Assembly (NCBI GenBank): GCA_900298995.1
Contig: OMIC01000037.1
Span: 1 to 64,000, forward strand
DNA from: Hyphomicrobiaceae bacterium
GTDB taxonomy: Bacteria > Pseudomonadota > Alphaproteobacteria > Rhizobiales > Aestuariivirgaceae
DNA: 64,000 nucleotides
Reading direction: 5' to 3'
Shown here piece by piece: positions 27,337 through 37,385 of this stretch; positions within the stretch are counted from its first letter, which is position 1, and each line of letters begins with the position of its first letter. The translations under genes were made by a program, and so were the position numbers. The notes beneath the pieces are model-generated. The model searched no databases and was not told the origin of the DNA. It saw only the letters and a list, made by a program, of their open reading frames with translations.

Positions 27337-28406
27337 CGCCGGGATCCGGCCATCCAGCCGTCCTCATAGACCTGGGTATGCGAGGGATCGAAGGCGAGGA
27401 AGGTCTTGCCTTCGGGCACGCGGTCGCCCTCCTTGAGAAGGAGCTTGATGGTGTGGCCGTGACTGCGCGCCTCGACGATTCGATACCGGCCGGCATCCGA
27501 CACCCGCACCACGTCGGCGGGAATGCCCGAGGCAGCCACGCTCACGAACTCCGGTCGGACGCCGAGTTCGACGCGGCCCTTGCCGCTCGCTGCGGGAGCG
27601 TTGCCGGTGGCAACCGCCTGGCCGCCATACAGGGCCTGTCCGCCACGCACCTCGCAGGGCAGCACATTCATGCCGGGCGAACCGATGAAGTGGCCGACAA
27701 AGGTATGTTGTGGCTTCTCGAAGAGCTCCACCGGGGTGCCCGACTGCACCACCTCGCCCAGATTCATGACAACCACCTGATCGGCGAAGGTCAGCGCCTC
27801 CGTCTGGTCATGCGTCACATAGATCATGGTGCGCTTGGTCTTGAGGTGAAGCTCCTTGAGCTTGGAGCGCAGTTGCCACTTGAGATGCGGATCAATGACG
27901 GTGAGCGGCTCATCGAACATGATGACATTGACATCCGACCGCACGAGGCCACGGCCCAGCGAGATCTTCTGCTTGCCATCGGCGGTGAGGCCCGAGGCCC
28001 GCTTCGAGAGCGTCTTCGTCAGTTCCAGCATCTCCGCGATCTCGCCAACGCGGGACTTGATGTCAGGCTCCGGAACGCCGCGGTTGCGCAGCGGAAAGGC
28101 AAGGTTGTCGTAGACCGTCATGGTGTCATAGATGACGGGAAACTGGAACACCTGGGCGATGTTGCGCTCTTCGGGCGAGGCGCGGGAGACGTCTCGGCCA
28201 TTGAAGCTGATGGTTCCCACGGTAGGCGTCAGAAGGCCCGAGATGAGATTGAGCAGCGTGGTCTTGCCGCAACCCGACGGACCCAGCAGCGCATAGGCAC
28301 CGCCATCCTGCCAGGTCAGCGACAGACGCTTGAGGGCATAGTCGTCCTCGCCGCGCGGGTTGGCCATGTAGGAGTGACGCAGATTTTCGATGCGGATCTC
28401 AGCCAT
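27333..28406 (-). CDS. glpT: Glycerol ABC transporter ATPase with degenerate signature motif
   Basis: A 357-residue CUT1-type ATPase with a C-terminal regulatory (TOBE-like) domain from about residue 245. Walker A GPSGCGKTT is at 42-50, Q-loop VFQFP at 86-90, Walker B VIMFDEP with catalytic Glu166, and switch His199 in THDQTEAL. The signature motif, normally LSGGQ, is LTADGKQ (140-146), a clear departure. The partner ATPase encoded just upstream has the intact LSGGQ but lacks the switch His. Together they can build one complete and one defective ATP site. It overlaps the permease gene by four bases. Confidence 0.9.
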   Translation of the reverse strand: MAEIRIENLRHSYMANPRGEDDYALKRLSLTWQDGGAYALLGPSGCGKTTLLNLISGLLTPTVGTISFNGRDVSRASPEERNIAQVFQFPVIYDTMTVYDNLAFPLRNRGVPEPDIKSRVGEIAEMLELTKTLSKRASGLTADGKQKISLGRGLVRSDVNVIMFDEPLTVIDPHLKWQLRSKLKELHLKTKRTMIYVTHDQTEALTFADQVVVMNLGEVVQSGTPVELFEKPQHTFVGHFIGSPGMNVLPCEVRGGQALYGGQAVATGNAPAASGKGRVELGVRPEFVSVAASGIPADVVRVSDAGRYRIVEARSHGHTIKLLLKEGDRVPEGKTFLAFDPSHTQVYEDGWMAGSRR

Positions 28407-29470
28407 CAGGACACCCGCTCGCCCGAGGGCGCAAAAAACAGGGCGCGGTCGACATCGGCATGAAGCCGTGCCTGGGCGCCGACCTCGAGGGGATGGATGC
28501 CATGCGAGAGCGAAACCCAGGTCGAGCCCGCAACGTCGAGGTGGATGACGCTTTCCGAACCCGACAGCTCGGTGACCAGCACGCGGCCTTCGACTTCACC
28601 CGAGACGCCGCTCACCGGGAGTGGCGAGACATGATGCGGCCTGAGGCCCAGCGTGTAGCGTCCATCCGCAAGCCTTGAAGCAGCCGCGCCCGCTGGCCAG
28701 CTCTTGCCGCCGAACAACAGCAGCCGGTCGCCACGCTTTTCAACCGGCGCGGTGTTGATGGGCGGATCCGAAAAGACCTGTGCGGTCTGTAGATCCTTTG
28801 GCGTGCGGTAGGTGGACGCGGTGGGACCGAACTGGGTGACACGGCCCTCATGCAGCGTGGCGGTGTTGCCGCCAAACAGCAGGGCCTCGGAGGGCTCCGT
28901 GGTGGCGTAGACCACGATGGCGTTGCGGCCGGCGAACAGCTTCGGCAATTCGTCGCGCAATTCCTCGCGCAGCTTGTAATCGAGATTGGCCAGCGGCTCG
29001 TCCAGAAGAATGAGGTCCGAGTCTTTCACGATGGCGCGGGCGATGGCCGTGCGCTGCTGCTGGCCGCCCGAGAGTTCCGACGGACGGCGCTTCAGCATGG
29101 GCTTGAGGCGGAGAAGATCCGCCGCCGCCATCACACGCCGGTCGATCTCGGCGCGGCTCATGCCGGCAACCTTCAGCGGCGAGGCGATGTTGTCGTAGAC
29201 GCTGAAGTTCGGATAGTTGATGAACTGCTGGTAGACCATCGACACGTTGCGCTGCTGGACGGCCACGCCGGTCACATCCTTGCCGCGGAAGCGGATGATT
29301 CCCGAGGTTGGCTGCTGGATGCCGGCCATGATCTGCATGAGCGTGGTCTTGCCCGACAGCGTGGTTCCAAGCAGCACGTTGAAGGAACCTTCGGGCAGGA
29401 CGAGCGACGTCGGATGAATATGAATGTCCGCGCCGGATCGCTTTGTGATGTCGATGAGTTCGAGGGCCAT
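28406..29470 (-). CDS. glpS: Glycerol ABC transporter ATPase lacking the switch histidine
   Basis: A 354-residue CUT1-type ATPase. Walker A is GTTLSGKTT (35-43), Q-loop VYQQF, signature LSGGQQQR (133-140) intact, and Walker B LILLDEP with Glu158. The H-loop reads YATTEPSEAL, so the position of the switch His is Thr191. A C-terminal regulatory domain follows (about 235-354). The protein pairs with the other ATPase of the operon, whose signature is degenerate. Its start lies 85 bases after the binding-protein gene; a strong hairpin in that gap probably sets the lower expression of the ATPase and permease genes. Confidence 0.9.
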   Translation of the reverse strand: MALELIDITKRSGADIHIHPTSLVLPEGSFNVLLGTTLSGKTTLMQIMAGIQQPTSGIIRFRGKDVTGVAVQQRNVSMVYQQFINYPNFSVYDNIASPLKVAGMSRAEIDRRVMAAADLLRLKPMLKRRPSELSGGQQQRTAIARAIVKDSDLILLDEPLANLDYKLREELRDELPKLFAGRNAIVVYATTEPSEALLFGGNTATLHEGRVTQFGPTASTYRTPKDLQTAQVFSDPPINTAPVEKRGDRLLLFGGKSWPAGAAASRLADGRYTLGLRPHHVSPLPVSGVSGEVEGRVLVTELSGSESVIHLDVAGSTWVSLSHGIHPLEVGAQARLHADVDRALFFAPSGERVS

Positions 29471-29511
29471 TGCGTCCCCTTGATCTGCGGTCCGGCCGGC
29501 GGAAACAAAGT

Positions 29512-29542
29512 CGGAGCGCGGGAAACTGCTTCCCGCGCTCCG
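29512..29542 (-). terminator. Stem-loop between binding-protein and ATPase genes
   Basis: A perfect 13-bp stem (29512-29524 with 29530-29542) with a 5-base loop lies 14 bases after the binding-protein stop. No U-tract follows. It is therefore more likely an mRNA-stabilising or partial attenuation hairpin, which commonly keeps periplasmic binding protein mRNA more abundant than that of the membrane genes. Confidence 0.65.
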
Positions 29543-29555
29543 CTATATGCGAGAC

Positions 29556-31292
<1,737 letters not shown>

Positions 31293-31462
31293 GCGGGTCC
31301 TCCCTAGGGATTGGCGTCACTTGCTGACGCCTACGTGAAACTATCATATGAAACCAAATGAAGGTCAATCGTGAAAATTTCGAACCATTTTGCAGCGCAA
31401 TATTGCCAAAAACGAAAAAAAGGGAATATCATGCAGGCGGGCATGGAGGGTCCGGTTATATC
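31293..31462. promoter_or_regulatory. Divergent glpV/glpR control region
   Basis: This 170-base AT-rich gap separates the transport operon (minus) from glpR-glpD-glpK (plus). A 7-bp palindrome GGCGTCA/TGACGCC (31313-31319, 31325-31331) lies in the glpV leader. CGTGAAA occurs twice in direct orientation (31334-31340, 31370-31376), 36 bases apart. TTGACC on the minus strand (31363-31368) followed by TATGAT-like bases could be the glpV -35/-10 region, though spacing is not ideal. These are candidate GlpR operators; none can be proven by eye. Confidence 0.5.
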
Positions 31463-32266
31463 ATGCAGGGCATAAGCCCCCGCCAACAGCAGATTCTCGT
31501 GCTGGCGCGTCAGGCCGGCAGCGTGACGGTGGACGACCTCGCGTTGCGTTTTGACGTGACGCCGCAGACCATCCGGAAGGACCTGAACGAACTCTGCGAT
31601 GCCCGCCTTCTGGCGCGCACCCACGGCGGCGCCATGCTCTCGTCGGGCGTCGAAAACCTGACCTATGAGGCGCGCCGCCACATGGCGGCCGAGGAAAAGG
31701 TGGTGATCGGGCGGCATGCCGCAAGCCTCATTCCCGACAACTGCTCCCTGTTCATGAACATCGGCACCACCACGGAAGAGGTGGCGCGCGCGCTCGTCCA
31801 CCACGAGGGGTTGCTGGTCATCACCAACAATATCCATGTCGCCACCATCCTGATGCAGCGGCCGAAGATCGAGGTGATCCTGGCGGGCGGCGTGCTGCGC
31901 AAAAGCGACGGCGGCATCGTGGGTGAGGCGGCGGTGGACTTCATCAGCCAGTTCAAGGTCGATCATGCGGTGATCGGCGCGTCCGCAATTGATGAGGACG
32001 GCGCCATGCTCGACTTCGACTATCGCGAGGTGCGGGCCGCCAAGGCCATCATGCACAACGCCCGCAACGTGATGCTGGTGGCGGACGCCATGAAGTTCAC
32101 GCGCACGGCGCCGGTGCGCATCGGGCACCTGCCCGATATCGACATTTTCGTCACCGACCGCGCACCGCCAGAGCCGGTCATGGCCCTGTGCCGCGACAGC
32201 GGCGTGCGTCTCGAGATCGCCAACGCCGCGTCCCACGAAGACGCAAGCATGGAAGCCGCCGAATGA
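31463..32266 (+). CDS. glpR: DeoR-family glycerol operon repressor
   Basis: A 267-residue DeoR-type regulator. The N-terminal winged helix (about 5-58) contains SVTVDDLALRFDVTPQTIRKDLNEL and ARTHGGAML. The sugar-phosphate isomerase-like effector domain has GTTTEEVARAL (about 96-106), TNNIHVA, LAGGVLRK and the conserved DYREVRAAKAIM. It most likely represses the divergent transport operon and its own operon, with glycerol-3-phosphate as inducer as in other GlpR proteins. The start at 31463 follows GGAGGG (12 bases upstream, a little far). The stop overlaps the glpD start as ATGA. Confidence 0.9.
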   Translation: MQGISPRQQQILVLARQAGSVTVDDLALRFDVTPQTIRKDLNELCDARLLARTHGGAMLSSGVENLTYEARRHMAAEEKVVIGRHAASLIPDNCSLFMNIGTTTEEVARALVHHEGLLVITNNIHVATILMQRPKIEVILAGGVLRKSDGGIVGEAAVDFISQFKVDHAVIGASAIDEDGAMLDFDYREVRAAKAIMHNARNVMLVADAMKFTRTAPVRIGHLPDIDIFVTDRAPPEPVMALCRDSGVRLEIANAASHEDASMEAAE

Positions 32267-33777
32267 TCCACGATCTCTTTGTCATCGGCGGCGGCGTCAA
32301 TGGCTGCGGCATCGCCCGCGACGCGGCCGGCCGTGGCCTCAAGGTCTTCCTGGCCGAGCAGAGCGATCTCGCCTCGGGCACGTCGAGCGCCTCGACCAAG
32401 CTCATCCATGGCGGGTTGCGCTATCTCGAACATTATGAATTCCGCCTCGTGCGCGAGGCCCTGATCGAGCGCGAGGTCCTGCTGCGGGCAGCCCCCCACA
32501 TCATCTGGCCGCTGCGCTTCGTGCTGCCCCATCACAAGGGCCTGCGCCCCTGGCCGATCCTGCGGCTGGGCCTGTTCCTCTATGATCACCTGGGCGGTCG
32601 CGAGATCCTTCCAGGCACCCGCAGCATCAACCTGCGCAGCGATGTGACGGGAAAGCCCCTCAAGGACAGCTACACGCGCGCCTATGAGTATTCCGACTGC
32701 TGGGTTGAGGACTCGCGCCTTGTCGTGCTGAACGCCCGCGACGCGGCGGCCCACGGAACGGTCATCCGTACCCGGACGAAATGCCTCTCGGCGCGCCGTG
32801 TGGACGGCCTCTGGGAGATGACGATCGCAACCGAGGGCGGCCCGGAAGAACGGGTGCGCGCCAGGGTGTTGATCAACTCGGCCGGCCCGTGGGTCAGCCA
32901 GGTGCTGGGCGCCGTCATCGGCCGCAACGATCCGGACAGGATCCGCATGGTCAAGGGCAGCCACCTCGTGGTGGAGAAGCTCTATGACCATGACCGCTGC
33001 TACATCTTCCAGAATGCCGACGGGCGCATCTGCTTTGCCATTCCCTACGAGACCGACTTCACGCTGATCGGCACCACCGACGAGGACCACAAGGGCGACC
33101 CCGGAAGCCCTCACATCTCGGAGGCCGAGACCGACTATCTGCTGGGCGCGGTGAGCGAGTATTTCAGGACACCCGTCACCCGCGCGATGGTGCGCTGGGC
33201 CTATTCCGGGATCCGTCCGCTCTATGACGATGGCGCCTCGAAGGCACAGGAGGCAACGCGCGATTATGTGCTGAAGCTCGACCACCCCGACGGCGGCGCG
33301 CCTCTGCTCTCGGTGTTCGGCGGCAAGATCACCACCTACCGCAAGCTGGCGGAATCGGCCCTGGAGAAGATCCAGCCCTTCTTCCCTGGCATGGGAAGGC
33401 CCTGGACACATGATGCGTCGCTGCCGGGTGGCGACTTGGCCGTCTCCGAGGTGTCAGGGCGCATTGCTGATCTCGAGCGGCGCTTTTCCTTCCTGCCGCA
33501 TGGCACGGCGCAGCGCCTGTTCCGCGCCTATGGCACGGAGGCACAAACCATGCTGGAGGGCGCGCGTGACATGGCCGATCTGGGGCCGAGCTTCGGGACC
33601 CTCAGCGCACGCGAGGTTGCATGGCTCCGGGACCGGGAATGGGCGATGACCGCCGATGACATTCTCTGGCGGCGCTCGAAGCTGGGACTGCACATGCCGC
33701 AGAAGGATCAGGACGCCCTGCGCGGCTACATGGCGGGCGATGACGCCGCACAGGTGCTGAAACGCGTCGGGAGCTGA
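32263..33777 (+). CDS. glpD: Aerobic glycerol-3-phosphate dehydrogenase
   Basis: A 504-residue FAD enzyme that oxidises glycerol-3-phosphate to dihydroxyacetone phosphate and feeds electrons to the quinone pool at the inner membrane. The FAD motif is IGGGVNGCGIARDAAGRG (about 7-24), followed by SSASTKLIHGGLRYLEHYEF, a hallmark of GlpD. INSAGPWV and the C-terminal GGKITTYRKLAE are also present, plus a C-terminal helical cap. It is translated from the ATGA overlap with glpR and is followed three bases later by glpK. Confidence 0.97.
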   Translation: MIHDLFVIGGGVNGCGIARDAAGRGLKVFLAEQSDLASGTSSASTKLIHGGLRYLEHYEFRLVREALIEREVLLRAAPHIIWPLRFVLPHHKGLRPWPILRLGLFLYDHLGGREILPGTRSINLRSDVTGKPLKDSYTRAYEYSDCWVEDSRLVVLNARDAAAHGTVIRTRTKCLSARRVDGLWEMTIATEGGPEERVRARVLINSAGPWVSQVLGAVIGRNDPDRIRMVKGSHLVVEKLYDHDRCYIFQNADGRICFAIPYETDFTLIGTTDEDHKGDPGSPHISEAETDYLLGAVSEYFRTPVTRAMVRWAYSGIRPLYDDGASKAQEATRDYVLKLDHPDGGAPLLSVFGGKITTYRKLAESALEKIQPFFPGMGRPWTHDASLPGGDLAVSEVSGRIADLERRFSFLPHGTAQRLFRAYGTEAQTMLEGARDMADLGPSFGTLSAREVAWLRDREWAMTADDILWRRSKLGLHMPQKDQDALRGYMAGDDAAQVLKRVGS

Positions 33778-33780
33778 CCC

Positions 33781-35265
33781 ATGCCGGACTACATTCTCGC
33801 GATTGATCAGGGAACGACCTCGTCCCGGGCCATTGTCTTTTCGGCGAAGCTCACGCCCAGGGCCAGCGCACAGAAGGAGTTTCGTCAGTTCTACCCGAAA
33901 TCCGGCTGGGTGGAGCATGACCCCGAAGAGATCTGGAAAGGCGTGCTGGGCGTGTGCAGGTCGGCACTCCGCAAGGCGAAGGTGAAGGCCGGATCGGTGA
34001 AGGCCATCGGCATCACCAACCAGCGCGAAACGGTGGTGATCTGGAACCGGCGCACCGGCAAGCCCATTCACAAGGCCATCGTCTGGCAGGACCGGCGCAC
34101 CGCCGAATTGTGCCAGGCTCTCAAGACGGCCGGGCACGAGGAGATCTTCACCGCAAGGACCGGCCTTCTGCTGGACCCCTATTTCTCGGGCACCAAGATC
34201 CGCTGGCTGCTCGACAATGTGAGGGGCGCACGCGCCCTGGCCGAGAAGGGCGAACTGGCCTTCGGCACCATCGACACCTTCCTCATCTGGCGGCTCACCG
34301 GTGGCAAGGTGCATGCAACCGATGCCACCAATGCCTCGCGCACGCTCCTCTACAACATCCATAGCGGTGAGTGGGACAGGGAGCTGCTGCGCCTCCTCGA
34401 TGTTCCCGAAAGCCTGCTGCCCGAGGTGAAGGACTGCGCAGCGGATTTCGGCATGACCGACCCGAACCTGCTGGGGGCGGCCCTGCCCATCTGCGGCGTG
34501 GCCGGCGACCAGCAGGCCGCGACCATCGGGCAGGCCTGTTTCGAGCCAGGCATGATGAAGTCGACCTACGGCACCGGCTGTTTTGCGCTGCTCAATACCG
34601 GGACCAAGGCCGTGCGCTCGCACAACCGGCTGCTGACCACCGTTGCCTATCAGCTTGGCGGCAAGCGCACCTACGCCCTCGAGGGCGCGATCTTCATTGC
34701 GGGTGCTGGCGTGCAATGGCTGCGCGACGGGCTGAGGCTGGTGAAGCGGGCCGAACAGACGGGCGAACTCGCCAGAGCCGCCGATCCCCACCAGTCTGTC
34801 TATCTGGTGCCGGCCTTCGTCGGACTCGGCGCGCCCTACTGGCGTGCCGATGCGCGGGGCGCGATCTTCGGCCTCACCCGCGCCACCACGGCGCGCGAAC
34901 TGGCTCTGGCGACGCTGGAAGCCGTCTGCTACCAGACGCGCGATCTGCTGGAGGCCATGCGCAAGGACATGGGCGGCAAGAGCCGCACCATCCTGCGCGT
35001 TGACGGCGGCATGACGGCCTCCGACTGGACCATGCAGCGCCTGTCCGACATTCTCGATGCGCCCGTCGATCGGCCGCCCATTCTCGAAACAACGGCGCTG
35101 GGCGCCGCCTATCTGGCAGGCCTGCAGGCCGGCCTGCTGCCCGAACCCGCCCGTTTCGCCAGGAGCTGGAAGCGCGCCGCCCGGTTCACGCCGAAGATGA
35201 ACGCCGTGCAGCGCGAGGCCAAATACGCTGGATGGAAGGATGCGGTCCGCAAGCTGCTGGCATGA
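33781..35265 (+). CDS. glpK: Glycerol kinase
   Basis: A 494-residue FGGY-family kinase that phosphorylates glycerol to glycerol-3-phosphate. The N-terminal [14 protein letters not shown] (phosphate loop), the catalytic-base region [13 protein letters not shown] and [13 protein letters not shown] are recognisable. [11 protein letters not shown] and [20 protein letters not shown] complete the family pattern. Normal length. It completes glpR-glpD-glpK and traps glycerol imported by the adjacent ABC system. The sequence is glycerol-kinase-like rather than rhamnulokinase-like, so it is not an obvious substitute for the missing rhaK. Confidence 0.97.
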   Translation: MPDYILAIDQGTTSSRAIVFSAKLTPRASAQKEFRQFYPKSGWVEHDPEEIWKGVLGVCRSALRKAKVKAGSVKAIGITNQRETVVIWNRRTGKPIHKAIVWQDRRTAELCQALKTAGHEEIFTARTGLLLDPYFSGTKIRWLLDNVRGARALAEKGELAFGTIDTFLIWRLTGGKVHATDATNASRTLLYNIHSGEWDRELLRLLDVPESLLPEVKDCAADFGMTDPNLLGAALPICGVAGDQQAATIGQACFEPGMMKSTYGTGCFALLNTGTKAVRSHNRLLTTVAYQLGGKRTYALEGAIFIAGAGVQWLRDGLRLVKRAEQTGELARAADPHQSVYLVPAFVGLGAPYWRADARGAIFGLTRATTARELALATLEAVCYQTRDLLEAMRKDMGGKSRTILRVDGGMTASDWTMQRLSDILDAPVDRPPILETTALGAAYLAGLQAGLLPEPARFARSWKRAARFTPKMNAVQREAKYAGWKDAVRKLLA

Positions 35266-35268
35266 CGC

Positions 35269-36027
35269 TCACCGGGCTTTCAGCACCGCACGCGTGATCA
35301 GCCGGAAGAACAGCGGATAGGGAAGCGCCCGCACCGCCTTCAGTATCGCCACGAAACGCCGCGGATAGGCAATCTCGAATGTTCCAGCGGCGAGCCCCTC
35401 GAGGCTGCGCCGCGCGGCATCGGCAGGCTTCATGAGGAAGGGCATTTCAAAATCATTCTGCGCTGTGAGCGGAGTTTCGACAAAGCCCGGGTTGATGACG
35501 CTGATTCCCACGCCGCGCAGCTTGAATTCGGGATAGAGACTTTCCGCCAGATTGATGAGCGCGGCCTTGCTCGGTCCATAGGCGGCGGCCTTTGGAAGCC
35601 CCATGTAGCCCGCAACCGAGGCGATCCATGCGAGTTGGCCGTGGCCGCGCGCCAGCATGCGCGGCGCAAGCGCCGAAAGAGCGTTCACCACGCCCATGTA
35701 GTTGGTGGTCATGGTGTGTGCGAAGAGGCCGGGATCGAGGTGGTCGACTGCCACGGGCGTGTAGGTTCCAGCCCCCAGCACCGCGAGGTCGATCGGTCCC
35801 AGTTCAGACTCGATGCGTTCCACCGCCGCACGGCAGGCCGCGGCGTCGGTCACATCCAGCACGACGGGAAGTATGCCACTGCCAAGGTCAGAGAGTTTTT
35901 CAGCCGACCGCGCCGAGGCTGCCACTTTCACGCCCTGCGCAGCCAGTTGCAGCGCGATCTCACGCCCTATTCCGGTCGATGCGCCGGTGACCCAGGCCGT
36001 CGTCCAGCGGACGGGCGGCATCGGCAC
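35269..36027 (-). CDS. Short-chain dehydrogenase/reductase of the ECF-sigma operon
   Basis: A 252-residue classical SDR. The cofactor motif TGASTGIG is at 14-21, Asn109 in TTNYMG, catalytic Ser137, Tyr150 and Lys154 in the ASVAGY and YGPSKAAL segments, and PGFVETPL follows. Basic residues after the second strand (ASARSAEKL) favour NADP(H). It starts three bases after chrR, so it is the third gene of rpoE-chrR-SDR and should be induced with the sigma factor. Homologous SDRs occur in RpoE-ChrR regulons together with the DUF1365 and CFA-like genes opposite. The substrate is unknown; a lipid-derived carbonyl is a reasonable guess. Confidence 0.88.
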   Translation of the reverse strand: MPMPPVRWTTAWVTGASTGIGREIALQLAAQGVKVAASARSAEKLSDLGSGILPVVLDVTDAAACRAAVERIESELGPIDLAVLGAGTYTPVAVDHLDPGLFAHTMTTNYMGVVNALSALAPRMLARGHGQLAWIASVAGYMGLPKAAAYGPSKAALINLAESLYPEFKLRGVGISVINPGFVETPLTAQNDFEMPFLMKPADAARRSLEGLAAGTFEIAYPRRFVAILKAVRALPYPLFFRLITRAVLKAR

Positions 36028-36030
36028 CGC

Positions 36031-36681
36031 TCAGATGCCCACGAAGGGCTGCATCAGCCGGGCGGCCAGGGACTTGAAGCGCGTCGGGCGCTCGGTGGCA
36101 ACGAGACAGATGCAATCACCGTCCTGCTCGACGACCGGCTTGTGTTCGATGTCCTCATCGAGGTCGGCGACATCGCCCGCTGCGAAACGGCCCATGTGGT
36201 CGCGATAGGCGCCCTTCAGCACCAGTGTGATTTCCTCGCCGCCATGGCCGTGCTCCGGCATGGCGCGGCCCGCGCCGATGCGCAGGAGCTTGAGTTGCCC
36301 CCTGGCGCCTGGCGGCAGCGTCACGTCGAACATGGCAACCCCCGGAGCCTTCCGCTTCCAGGCGATCTCGTCAAAGCTCCGGGCTCCGACCAGCCGCGCC
36401 AGCGGTGCCGGCAGGTCAGAGGGTGGCGCCCGCATGGCGGGCGGCGGCGGAACCACGCCCTCAATGGCGGCCATGGTCCGGGTCCTGCAGGCCGCCGACA
36501 CGTCGGCGCCCGGCATCTGCTCGAGCAGCGTGCCGCCCAGCGCCTCGGCCTCGCGCAAGGCGGCGCGGCAGGTGGGGCAAACGGCAAGATGCGACACCGC
36601 CACCACGCTGAACGCCTCGTCCAGCGTTCCGGCCGCATGGGCCAGAAGCGTGCTGTAATCGAGATGATGGGTCGGTTTCAA
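36031..36681 (-). CDS. chrR: ChrR-type zinc anti-sigma factor
   Basis: A 216-residue two-domain anti-sigma factor. The N-terminal zinc domain has His6, His31, Cys35 and Cys38 (HLAVCPTC), the same ligand positions described for Rhodobacter sphaeroides ChrR. The C-terminal cupin-like domain has MPEHGHGGEE (His144, His146, Glu150) and a fourth candidate ligand His180, matching the cupin metal site of that protein with a three-residue shift. ChrR holds RpoE until singlet oxygen or organic hydroperoxide triggers its loss. It overlaps rpoE by four bases. Confidence 0.95.
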   Translation of the reverse strand: MKPTHHLDYSTLLAHAAGTLDEAFSVVAVSHLAVCPTCRAALREAEALGGTLLEQMPGADVSAACRTRTMAAIEGVVPPPPAMRAPPSDLPAPLARLVGARSFDEIAWKRKAPGVAMFDVTLPPGARGQLKLLRIGAGRAMPEHGHGGEEITLVLKGAYRDHMGRFAAGDVADLDEDIEHKPVVEQDGDCICLVATERPTRFKSLAARLMQPFVGI

Positions 36682-37277
36682 AGTCCAGTCTCCAGTATGC
36701 GGCGCAAGTGCCCGTAAGCGAGGCGCATGCGCGATTTCACGGTTCCGAGCGGTATCGACAGCCTGGCTGCGATCTCGCTTTGTGGCATCTCGTCCACGAA
36801 GGACAGGATCAGGATCTGGCGCTGTTCCTCGGGGATCGCCTGCAGGGCCCGGGCCACCAGCCCATCCTCCTGTTTGCGCCCGAGAAGCTCCTCGCCCTCC
36901 GGTTCCTCCGACGGCTCGTCATAATCCCCGAGTTCCGTCATCGGCATGTGCACATCCCGCCGCGCCCTGTCGATGCGCAGGTTGCGGGCGATGGTGAACA
37001 CCCAGGTGGTAACCGAACCCTTGGAAGGCTCGTACAACCCTGCCTTGTTCCAGACCGCGATCATCGCCTCCTGCACAAGATCCTCCGCCAGCTCGGCCGA
37101 GGTGTTCTTGCGCATCATGAAGCTCTTGAGCCGCGGCGCGAAATGATCGAACAGCTGCGAAAAGGCCTGCCTGTCCCGCTGTTGCGCCACCTGCACGATC
37201 AGATTGCGGAACAGCGTTTCGACACGCTGCTTTTGGTCGTCCTGCCGCTTGTCTGCCGATTCCATGACGGCATACAT
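36678..37277 (-). CDS. rpoE: RpoE-type ECF sigma factor (ECF11 group)
   Basis: A 199-residue ECF sigma factor. Region 2 (about 38-110) contains FDHFAPRLKSFMMRKNTSAELAEDLVQEAMIAVW and TWVFTIARNLRIDRARR. Region 4 (about 140-195) contains LSFVDEMPQSEIAARLSIPLGTVKSRMRLA. Paired with ChrR it forms the singlet-oxygen responsive switch known from Rhodobacter. The first ATG (37277) has AGAGGAA eight bases upstream. An ECF-type promoter 25 bases upstream implies autoregulation. Confidence 0.95.
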   Translation of the reverse strand: MYAVMESADKRQDDQKQRVETLFRNLIVQVAQQRDRQAFSQLFDHFAPRLKSFMMRKNTSAELAEDLVQEAMIAVWNKAGLYEPSKGSVTTWVFTIARNLRIDRARRDVHMPMTELGDYDEPSEEPEGEELLGRKQEDGLVARALQAIPEEQRQILILSFVDEMPQSEIAARLSIPLGTVKSRMRLAYGHLRRILETGL

Positions 37278-37301
37278 AGCACGTTTCCTCTGTTATGCAG
37301 G

Positions 37302-37330
37302 GTTTACGCCCTGCTCTGTCAGGTGGATCA
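37302..37330 (-). promoter_or_regulatory. ECF promoter of rpoE-chrR-SDR
   Basis: On the minus strand TGATCC (37325-37330) is followed after exactly 18 bases by TAAAC (37302-37306). This matches the TGATCC / TAA-type promoter recognised by Rhodobacter RpoE. It lies 25 bases before the rpoE start and implies positive autoregulation. Confidence 0.8.
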
Positions 37331-37332
37331 CC

Positions 37333-37361
37333 TGATCCATGGCCGGAGGGGGGTCGTAACC
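37333..37361 (+). promoter_or_regulatory. ECF promoter of FAD oxidoreductase-DUF1365-CFA operon
   Basis: On the plus strand TGATCC (37333-37338) is followed after exactly 18 bases by TAACC (37357-37361), 24 bases before the GTG start of the FAD gene. Its -35 box lies only two bases from that of the opposing rpoE promoter, so the two -35 boxes form the palindrome GGATCACCTGATCC. Confidence 0.8.
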
Positions 37362-37385
37362 GGAACGAACAGGAAAAACGCTGCC

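Noticed and set aside
32020-33411. Minus-strand open frame opposite glpR/glpD
   Set aside because: It spans the overlap of two clearly real plus-strand genes; no promoter, ribosome-binding site or domain.
33781-35265. glpK as a substitute rhamnulokinase for the rha cluster
   Set aside because: Its sequence is glycerol-kinase-like and it is embedded in glpR-glpD-glpK; no sign of rhamnulokinase-type substitutions could be argued.
37366-37373. GAACGAAC as a LexA half-site pair near the FAD oxidoreductase start
   Set aside because: The two GAAC units are adjacent with no seven-base spacer, so it is not a LexA box.
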